A DNA stretch of 64,000 nt from an uncultured Pelagibacteraceae bacterium (GTDB taxonomy: Bacteria; Pseudomonadota; Alphaproteobacteria; Pelagibacterales; Pelagibacteraceae), in the NCBI GenBank assembly GCA_902518155.1, contig CABYFA010000004.1, positions 29,895 through 93,894 on the forward strand, read 5' to 3'. The position numbers were made by a program, and so were the translations under genes. Shown piece by piece: positions 55,101 through 61,165 of the stretch. Numbering within the stretch: the stretch's first letter is position 1; each line of letters begins with the position of its first letter. The notes beneath the pieces are model-generated. The model saw only the letters and a program-made list of their open reading frames with translations. It had not been told where the DNA came from and ran no database searches.

Positions 55101-56607
55101 CATCACCCATGGAACCCGTCGCTTCTTTTGCATCTTCAGCCATTGGATGTAAGATTAGTTCTAAGTCTTCTAAACTAATTCCAAAAGTGTGTTGTCGTCT
55201 CCTTAGATCTTCACCATCAAAATTATGTTTCTCATTTAAAATGGATAATTTTTCATCTAAATCTATTATCTGAGAATTGAAATGCTTATATTCTTTTGCC
55301 AAATAGTCCTTAATTTGATTATTCGTAAACACTTTACCTTTTTCAATTCTCACGCCAATTATCTCCCCAGGGCCAAGTCTTCCTTTTGATAGAATTCTTT
55401 TTTCATTTAATTCAATCATTCCAGTTTCAGATCCGGCAAAGAGAAACTTATCTTTTGTTATTGCATATCTTAAAGGCCTTAAACCATTACGATCATTTGC
55501 TGCAATGACCCACTCATTATCTGTTGCGGCAATTGCGGCAGGACCATCCCAAGGTTCCATAGTACTATTTAAAAAATTAAATAATTGCTGATGGCTTTTT
55601 GGAAGAGTTTTATTTCTTTTTGACCAAGCATCAGGGATCATCATTAATTTTGCTAAAGGTGCAGGTTGGCCAGATTTATTTAATAACTCAAAAACATTAT
55701 CTAGTGCCGCAGAGTCAGAAACCCCTTTTTGTATAACTGGCTTTAAATTTTCTACATTTTCAAAAAGAGGGCTGCTCATCTCTTGCTCATGAACTCTCAT
55801 CCAGTTTTTATTGCCTTTGTAAGTATTAATTTCACCATTATGGGCAACTGCTCTAAATGGTTGTGCCAAACTCCAGCTTGGAGCAGTATTAGTTGAAAAT
55901 CTCTGATGAAAAATTGCAAATCTTGAAATAAATCTTTCGTCTTTTAAATCTAAGAAAAAATCTGAGATAGCCTCAGCTAAAAACATGCCCTTATAGATAA
56001 TTGATTTAGAACTTATTGAGCAAATATAAAAATTATTTAATGATAAATTGAAAGCTTTATTCTCAATTTTTTTTCTTGTTTCATAAATTTTTCTTTCAAG
56101 ATCTTTATCAAGCAAATTTTTATCATTCGATTTAAAAAGCACTTGAATTATCTCTGGCATAGTTTGGAAAGCTTTTTCTCCTAAAACTTTTGGATTAACA
56201 GGCACCTGTCTCCATCCATAGATACTAAAATCATTTTTGGTTAACTCACTTTCTACAATCGTTTTACAGCTTTCTTGTGAGGAGTAATCATTTCTTGGTA
56301 AAAAAATCATTCCAACACAAATATCAGAGCCATCATGTGTGTGACCTGTAACTTCTATTTTTTCAATAAAGAAATCTTTGGGTATTTCTAAATGTATTCC
56401 TGCCCCATCACCTGTTTTTCCATCAGCATCAACAGCTCCTCGATGCCATACAGCCTTTAAAGCTTCAATTCCATATTCTACAACCTCTCTTGATTTTTTT
56501 CCCTCTGTTGATGCAATTAACCCTACTCCACATGCATCATGTTCCATTTCTTCAGAATAAACATTGTTTTTAGTAAGTAATTTTAAATTTTTTTTGTATG
56601 TACTCAT
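52102..56607 (-). CDS. gltB: glutamate synthase (NADPH) large subunit
   Basis: A 1501-aa GOGAT large subunit. Domains in order: a type II glutamine amidotransferase whose nucleophile Cys26 (EHDACGVGLIAS) would become N-terminal after removal of a 25-residue propeptide; a central domain; the FMN-binding synthase domain (GEGGEDANRF, HNGGTGATPQ); a 3Fe-4S cluster segment CHSNTCPVGVC; and the C-terminal GXGXG beta-helix. It converts glutamine plus 2-oxoglutarate to two glutamates. Downstream of gltD with a 1-nt overlap. Confidence 0.97.
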   Translation of the reverse strand: MSTYKKNLKLLTKNNVYSEEMEHDACGVGLIASTEGKKSREVVEYGIEALKAVWHRGAVDADGKTGDGAGIHLEIPKDFFIEKIEVTGHTHDGSDICVGMIFLPRNDYSSQESCKTIVESELTKNDFSIYGWRQVPVNPKVLGEKAFQTMPEIIQVLFKSNDKNLLDKDLERKIYETRKKIENKAFNLSLNNFYICSISSKSIIYKGMFLAEAISDFFLDLKDERFISRFAIFHQRFSTNTAPSWSLAQPFRAVAHNGEINTYKGNKNWMRVHEQEMSSPLFENVENLKPVIQKGVSDSAALDNVFELLNKSGQPAPLAKLMMIPDAWSKRNKTLPKSHQQLFNFLNSTMEPWDGPAAIAATDNEWVIAANDRNGLRPLRYAITKDKFLFAGSETGMIELNEKRILSKGRLGPGEIIGVRIEKGKVFTNNQIKDYLAKEYKHFNSQIIDLDEKLSILNEKHNFDGEDLRRRQHTFGISLEDLELILHPMAEDAKEATGSMGDDTPLAVLSDKYRPLYHFFRQNFSQVTNPPIDSLRENKVMSLKTRFGNLGNILDFDTLTKENIYVLNSPILSNSQFNKFINFFGKNSVSIDCTFSNDQSLFDSIKRIQKESEIAVRQGVTQLILSDKAISDTSMPMPMLLCVGAINTFLIDKKLRGYVSINVQSGEALDTHSFATLIGVGATTVNPYIAFDSLYQRHEKKLFGQYSFDECVERYIKSVNAGLLKIMSKMGISVLSSYRGGCNFETVGLSRSIVDDYFPGVTSKISGIGLSGIEKKIRAIHKEAFESTDTVLPIGGIYRYRKNGETHQYQGRLIHLLQSAVGSNSYTAYKKYAEGIYNLPPINLRDLIDFRKKKLGPSIQISEVEPIEKILKRFGSGSMSHGALSKEAHETLAIGMNRIKGASCSGEGGEDANRFKIMDSGDSANSRVKQIASARFGVTVNYLNNCNEIEIKIAQGAKPGEGGQLPGFKVTDEIAKLRHSTPGVTLISPPPHHDIYSIEDLAQLIYDLKQINPKARIGVKLVASSGVGTIAAGVAKAKADIILISGHNGGTGATPQTSVKYVGIPWEMGLTEANQVLTLNNLRHKVTLRTDGGIKTGRDVVIAAMMGAEEYGVATTALVAMGCIMVRQCHSNTCPVGVCTQDEKLREKFTGTPDKVVNLFTFIATEVREILASLGFKSLNEVIGRTDLLMQVSKASPNLDDLDLNPLFVQADPGNNKRYCEISEINQVPNTLDQEIWPQVEKALDNSEKINNEFLIKNTNRAVGTRISHHLYKKYGYEKLEENFLTLDFKGSAGQSFGAFTAKGLKLNLKGDANDYVGKGLSGATISIKLPDESNLISNENTIIGNTVLYGATSGKLFAAGQAGDRFAVRNSGATTVIEGCDSNGCEYMTGGTAVILGDVGDNFAAGMTGGMAFIYDKSKEFEKKVNPDSVVWQNVETEYWSKFLKELVLEHSNETGSSLSKKIIDDFENELKNFVQVCPKEMLDKLKNPISTKTKIQKVS

Positions 56608-58046
56608 TATGCAACTTTAGATTTTTTTAATTCGATATTTTCAAGATAAGATTTGATTGATAAAGCAGCATCTCTACCATCTTTAATTGCCCAAACAACT
56701 AAAGATGCACCTCTAACAATATCTCCGGCAGCAAAGACACCTTTAATATTAGTTTCCATAGTATCAAAGTCAGTTTTAATTGTTCCCCATTTTGTAACTT
56801 GTAATTCTTGTGTTTCAAATAATAATGGCAGGTTTTCTGGATCAAATCCTAAAGCTTTTATTACCATATCTGCTTTAATTTCAAATTCAGATCCTTGTTT
56901 AATTTCTGGTCTTCTTCTACCTGAGTCATCTGGATCTCCAAGTTGAATTTGATCTACAATTAATTTTTCAATTTTATTTTTTCCTCTAAATTCTTTTGGA
57001 CTAGACAACCAAACAAATTCAACACCCTCTTCTTCAGCATTAGCTACTTCTCTCGCAGATCCAGGCATGTTATCTTTATCTCTTCTATATAAACATTTAA
57101 CTGAATTAGCTTTTTGTCTTATTGATGTTCGAACACAATCCATTGCGGTATCTCCGCCTCCAATAACAACTACATCTTTACCTTCAGCGTTTAATATACC
57201 TTTATCGAACAAATCAACTTTGTCACCCAACCCCTTTTTGTTTGATGCGGTTAAAAACTCCATAGCAGGAAAAATATTATCTAAATCATTTCCTGGTAGA
57301 TTAATTTCTCTTGGTTTATAAACTCCAGTAGCAATTAAAATTGCATCATGTTTTTTTCTCAATTGCTCTAAAGTTGCATCCTTACCAACCTCAAAATTTT
57401 GTTCAAATTTAATTCCACCATCTTTCAATAATTTTGTTCTTCTCTCGACCACATGTTTTTCTAATTTAAAATTTGGAATTCCATAAATTAACAAACCACC
57501 CGCTCTGTCGTATCTATCATAAACAGTAATTTGATATCCATTTTTCCTAAGTTGTTCAGCGGCTGCCAGTCCAGCGGGTCCAGCACCAATTATTCCAACA
57601 CTTTGGTCTTTTTCGTGTTTGATTGATATAGGCTTTACCCATCCGTTTTCCCAAGCACTATCTGTAATATATTTTTCGACTGATCCAATTGTTACAGTGC
57701 CATGACCTGACTGCTCAATAACACAATTACCCTCACATAATCTGTCTTGAGGACATATTCTGCCACAAACTTCAGGCATATTATTTGTACTTTGAGATAA
57801 TTCATAAGCTTCCTTCAATCTGCCTTCAGCAGTCAATTTAAGCCAATCAGGAATGTTATTACTTAAAGGACAATGAACTTGGCAAAAAGGAACTCCACAT
57901 TGGGAGCATCTACTTGACTGCTCTTGTGCTTTTTGAGTGATAAATTCATCATAGATTTCATTAAAATCATCTTTCCTATTATCAACTCCTCTTTTAGGTG
58001 GGGTTTGTTGACCTATTTTTACGAATTTTAGCATTTTATCAGTCAT
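56607..58046 (-). CDS. gltD: glutamate synthase (NADPH) small subunit
   Basis: A 479-aa electron-entry subunit of GOGAT. N-terminal cysteine clusters CSQCGVPFCQVHCP and CGRICPQDRLCEGNC hold 4Fe-4S centres; the FAD motif GAGPAGLAAAEQL and the NADPH motif GGGDTAMDC follow, with AAGDIVRG near the end. It passes electrons from NADPH to gltB. First gene of gltD-gltB, divergent from uppP. Confidence 0.96.
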   Translation of the reverse strand: MTDKMLKFVKIGQQTPPKRGVDNRKDDFNEIYDEFITQKAQEQSSRCSQCGVPFCQVHCPLSNNIPDWLKLTAEGRLKEAYELSQSTNNMPEVCGRICPQDRLCEGNCVIEQSGHGTVTIGSVEKYITDSAWENGWVKPISIKHEKDQSVGIIGAGPAGLAAAEQLRKNGYQITVYDRYDRAGGLLIYGIPNFKLEKHVVERRTKLLKDGGIKFEQNFEVGKDATLEQLRKKHDAILIATGVYKPREINLPGNDLDNIFPAMEFLTASNKKGLGDKVDLFDKGILNAEGKDVVVIGGGDTAMDCVRTSIRQKANSVKCLYRRDKDNMPGSAREVANAEEEGVEFVWLSSPKEFRGKNKIEKLIVDQIQLGDPDDSGRRRPEIKQGSEFEIKADMVIKALGFDPENLPLLFETQELQVTKWGTIKTDFDTMETNIKGVFAAGDIVRGASLVVWAIKDGRDAALSIKSYLENIELKKSKVA

Positions 58047-58230
58047 AAATTTTTATAAATTTATCGCAAAATATACATAGTTTTTGTTAGTAAAAGAAAT
58101 AAATAGGTCAATTATTATTACCTAATTACAATAATATTTAGCTTAAAATCTACTTATTCTGATTTTTGCATACCTAATATGATTAAATCGAATTGTTTAA
58201 AATGGATATTTTTTAAGCTACGACACATGT
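58047..58230. other. divergent intergenic region gltD / uppP
   Basis: This 184-nt AT-rich spacer must hold the promoters of gltD (-) and uppP (+). On the minus strand a TTGACC element is present, but without a well-spaced -10 box. I see no riboswitch fold, inverted-repeat operator or small ORF that I can support. Confidence 0.5.
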
Positions 58231-58998
58231 ATGTTGCGAGATTTTATAGAAATTTTAATTCTTTCTGCTGTTCAAGGAATTTCTGAATTTTTACCCATAA
58301 GTTCTTCTGCTCATTTAATATTGGTATCAAATTTTTATAATTTAGAAACAAGTTCTTTATTAATAGACATAAGTCTTCATTTAGGCTCATTAATTGCAGT
58401 AATTTTTTATTTTAGAAAAGAGCTATTTGATCTAAGAAATAATAATAGGTTATTAAGTTTAATAATTATTGGCTCCTTGCCTTTAATATTTTTTGGATAC
58501 ATTTTATATTCCACTGAATTTATTCATCTTTTAAGAAATACAAAAGTAATTGCATCAACAACAATATTTTTTGGATTCATACTTTTCTTTGCTGATCAAA
58601 GAAAAATTGATCGAAATATTTCTACAGATTTAAATATTAAATCAGTTTTATTAATTGGTTTATTTCAAATATTAGCGTTGATACCAGGAGTTAGTAGGGC
58701 TGGAATAACGATTACGGCAGCAAGATTTTTGAATTTCAATAGAACAGACGCTAGTAAAATTTCTTTTTTACTATCTATACCTGCATTAGCAGGAGCAAGC
58801 TTCCTAGGTTTAAGAGAGGCCTTTGAACAATCAATAGAAATAAATTATTTATTATTAATTGCTACTTTTTTATCATTCATGTTTTCATTTTTTACAATTA
58901 AATATTTTCTTAAATTTATAAGTAAAATTTCTTTTAATGTATTTGTTATTTATAGGATAATTCTTGGCTTAATTTTATTTTATATAATATATAGTTAA
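58231..58998 (+). CDS. uppP: undecaprenyl-diphosphatase
   Basis: A 255-aa polytopic membrane protein (about seven to eight hydrophobic segments) recycling the undecaprenyl carrier lipid. The two family motifs are ISEFLPISSSAHLIL (about residues 18-32) and PGVSRAGITI (about residues 153-162). Full length. Convergent with the EamA gene, with a 4-nt overlap. Confidence 0.95.
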   Translation: MLRDFIEILILSAVQGISEFLPISSSAHLILVSNFYNLETSSLLIDISLHLGSLIAVIFYFRKELFDLRNNNRLLSLIIIGSLPLIFFGYILYSTEFIHLLRNTKVIASTTIFFGFILFFADQRKIDRNISTDLNIKSVLLIGLFQILALIPGVSRAGITITAARFLNFNRTDASKISFLLSIPALAGASFLGLREAFEQSIEINYLLLIATFLSFMFSFFTIKYFLKFISKISFNVFVIYRIILGLILFYIIYS

Positions 58999-59885
58999 CT
59001 TGCTTTCCTTAATAATGGAACTAATTGAGATAACAAAACTCCACTTAATATAAAAAAACAACCAAGTAAATTATTAATACCTAATATTTGATTTAAAAGA
59101 AACCAAGCAGCAATTGTTGCAAACACACCCTCCAAAGAAAAAATTATTGCCGCTGGTGCTGGAGTTATATTTCTTTGAGCATATATTTGTAAAACAAATG
59201 CAAAACCACCTGATAAAATACCAGCATATAAAATTGAGTCCATTTCATTTAATATATTATCGATTACAAATTCTTCGGAAAATAAACCTATTATAAATGA
59301 GAACAAAGCAACTAGCAGAGTTTGAATTGCTCCGATGGTCAATGGTAGATTGTACTTTTTGACAATCATGCCAGTAAAAATAATATGTGTACTCCAAAAT
59401 AAAGCTCCTAATACCACTAGGGTATCACCTAATCTTACAGTTGCATCTTGAAAATTTGTTAATAAATATCCGCCGATTAAACATAAAATTACTGATGGCC
59501 ATACACTCCAGTGCAAAAAATCTTTTTTAAAGATGAAAATAATTATTGGGACCATTGGCACATAAAAAATTGTAAAAAAAGCAGCATTTGCTACATCAGT
59601 GTAAAGCAACGCAACCTGTTGTAATGCTGAGCCCAAAAATAATGATAGTCCAATTAAAAAGGACAGGATAACGAATGTTTTTGTATCAAACCTAAATTCT
59701 TTTTTTAGTTTTTTTGCCTCAAACATTAATGCTAAAGGAACAATTGCTAAAAAACCCACAAAAAATCTTACTGAATTAAAAGTGAATGGGCCAATGTCGT
59801 CCATGCCCGTATCTTGTGCAATAAATGTAGTCCCCCAAATGAAAGTGCATAGTAGTGCACTAAATAATGAGAGAGTTTTTGACAT
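58995..59885 (-). CDS. EamA/DMT-family transporter
   Basis: A 296-aa membrane protein with about ten transmembrane helices in two EamA repeats: the first contains CTFIWGTTFIAQDTGM, the second starts near GDTLVVLGALFWSTHIIF and ends with PAPAAIIFSLEGVFATIAAW, the typical DMT helix signature. It is probably an exporter or importer of a small metabolite; the substrate is unknown. Placed 4 nt after aceF, so it may be co-transcribed. Confidence 0.85.
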   Translation of the reverse strand: MSKTLSLFSALLCTFIWGTTFIAQDTGMDDIGPFTFNSVRFFVGFLAIVPLALMFEAKKLKKEFRFDTKTFVILSFLIGLSLFLGSALQQVALLYTDVANAAFFTIFYVPMVPIIIFIFKKDFLHWSVWPSVILCLIGGYLLTNFQDATVRLGDTLVVLGALFWSTHIIFTGMIVKKYNLPLTIGAIQTLLVALFSFIIGLFSEEFVIDNILNEMDSILYAGILSGGFAFVLQIYAQRNITPAPAAIIFSLEGVFATIAAWFLLNQILGINNLLGCFFILSGVLLSQLVPLLRKAS

Positions 59886-59889
59886 ATTT

Positions 59890-61164
59890 TTACACAGCTA
59901 ATTTGTAAGCAAAATTTTTTCCAAGATTATCTTTCAAATCGTTGTTAAATCGAGCTGCTTCAGCTCCATCAATTATTCTGTGATCATATGATAAAGATAA
60001 AGGTAACATTGTTCGTGTAATAAACTTTCCATTAATAAAAATTTGTTTTTTTTGAGATTTGCCAACTCCCAAAATTGCAACTTCAGGATAATTAATTATA
60101 GGTGTGAAAAAAGAGCCACCAATCCCTCCTAGACTTGTTATTGTCATGGAACCACCAAATAATTCTTTTTTATCAATTTTAAGATTCCTACATTGATCAC
60201 TTAATTTTTTAAGTTCGTTACCAATTAATGAGATATTCTTATTATCAGCATTTCTTAGTTTTGGCACCATTAGCCCATGTTTGGTATCTACAGCTATTCC
60301 AATATGGTAATACTTTTTTAAGGTCATTTTTCCTTTATCAATTTCATCTATAGATGAATTAAAATTTGGAAATTTTTTAAGTGATGCAGTTAATGCCTTG
60401 ACGATAAAAGCTAAAGGAGTAATTTTTTTTTTTTCTCCAGTGTAAATATCTGTAAGAGATGTTCTAAACTCCTCTAATTCAGTTATATCTGCTTCATCAT
60501 GATTGGTCACATGGGGAATATTGGTCCAAGAATTCATAAGATATTTAGACGATAGTCTCTTCACTCTTGGAATATCCTTTATTTCTGTTTTTCCAAATTC
60601 AGAGTGAGGATATTCTAGTTCTATCGTTTCATCTTTTTTGAATACTTTTTCAGAATTTATCTCAGGTTTATTTGCGACAAATGACTTTACATCACTTTCA
60701 GTTACTCTTCCTAGTCTTTCACTACCTTCAACTTTACTAATATCAACACCAAGTTCTCTTGCAAATTTTCTGACTTTTGGTGAGGCTGCAGTTTTTTTAG
60801 AAAAATCTTTTACGATAACATTTTTTGATCCAACTTCTCTTCTAATTTCTATTTTTTTTTCCTTAGTATTTTCTTTTTTAATTGTTTTTATTTCTTCAGT
60901 TTTTAATTGAGTTTCTACTTGATTGTCTTTTAATTCAATTTCTAATATTTTATCACCTTCAGAAACCTTATCCCCAACATTTAAATTTAATTCTGTAACT
61001 ATTCCATTATGTAATGAGGGTATTTCAACACTCGATTTATCACTTTCAATTGTTATTAAAGGATCATTTTTTTTAATCTCTTGACCCTTTTTGACTATAA
61101 TTTCAATAACCTCTACATCTTTGAATTCACCAATATTTGGAACTTTTATATCTTTTTTGGGCAT
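59890..61164 (-). CDS. aceF: pyruvate dehydrogenase E2, dihydrolipoamide acetyltransferase
   Basis: A 424-aa E2 with one N-terminal lipoyl domain (lipoyl-lysine Lys43 in ESDKSSVEIPS), a flexible Lys/Glu-rich linker (about 80-125), the peripheral-subunit-binding domain (AASPKVRKFARELGVDISKV) and the acyltransferase core with SYDHRIIDGAEAARF (HxxxDG). The start was set at the ATG at 61164 (MPKKDIKVPNIGEF), 1 nt after the aceE stop; a longer frame would run into aceE. A single lipoyl domain is fewer than in E. coli (three). Confidence 0.93.
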   Translation of the reverse strand: MPKKDIKVPNIGEFKDVEVIEIIVKKGQEIKKNDPLITIESDKSSVEIPSLHNGIVTELNLNVGDKVSEGDKILEIELKDNQVETQLKTEEIKTIKKENTKEKKIEIRREVGSKNVIVKDFSKKTAASPKVRKFARELGVDISKVEGSERLGRVTESDVKSFVANKPEINSEKVFKKDETIELEYPHSEFGKTEIKDIPRVKRLSSKYLMNSWTNIPHVTNHDEADITELEEFRTSLTDIYTGEKKKITPLAFIVKALTASLKKFPNFNSSIDEIDKGKMTLKKYYHIGIAVDTKHGLMVPKLRNADNKNISLIGNELKKLSDQCRNLKIDKKELFGGSMTITSLGGIGGSFFTPIINYPEVAILGVGKSQKKQIFINGKFITRTMLPLSLSYDHRIIDGAEAARFNNDLKDNLGKNFAYKLAV

Positions 61165-61165
61165 T

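Noticed and set aside
52102..58046. Several plus-strand ORFs antisense to gltB and gltD
   Set aside because: Shadows of the large conserved genes in other frames, without family similarity or start signals.
58047..58230. Riboswitch or nitrogen-regulated leader upstream of gltD
   Set aside because: I looked for paired stems and conserved cores of known types and saw only AT-rich sequence.
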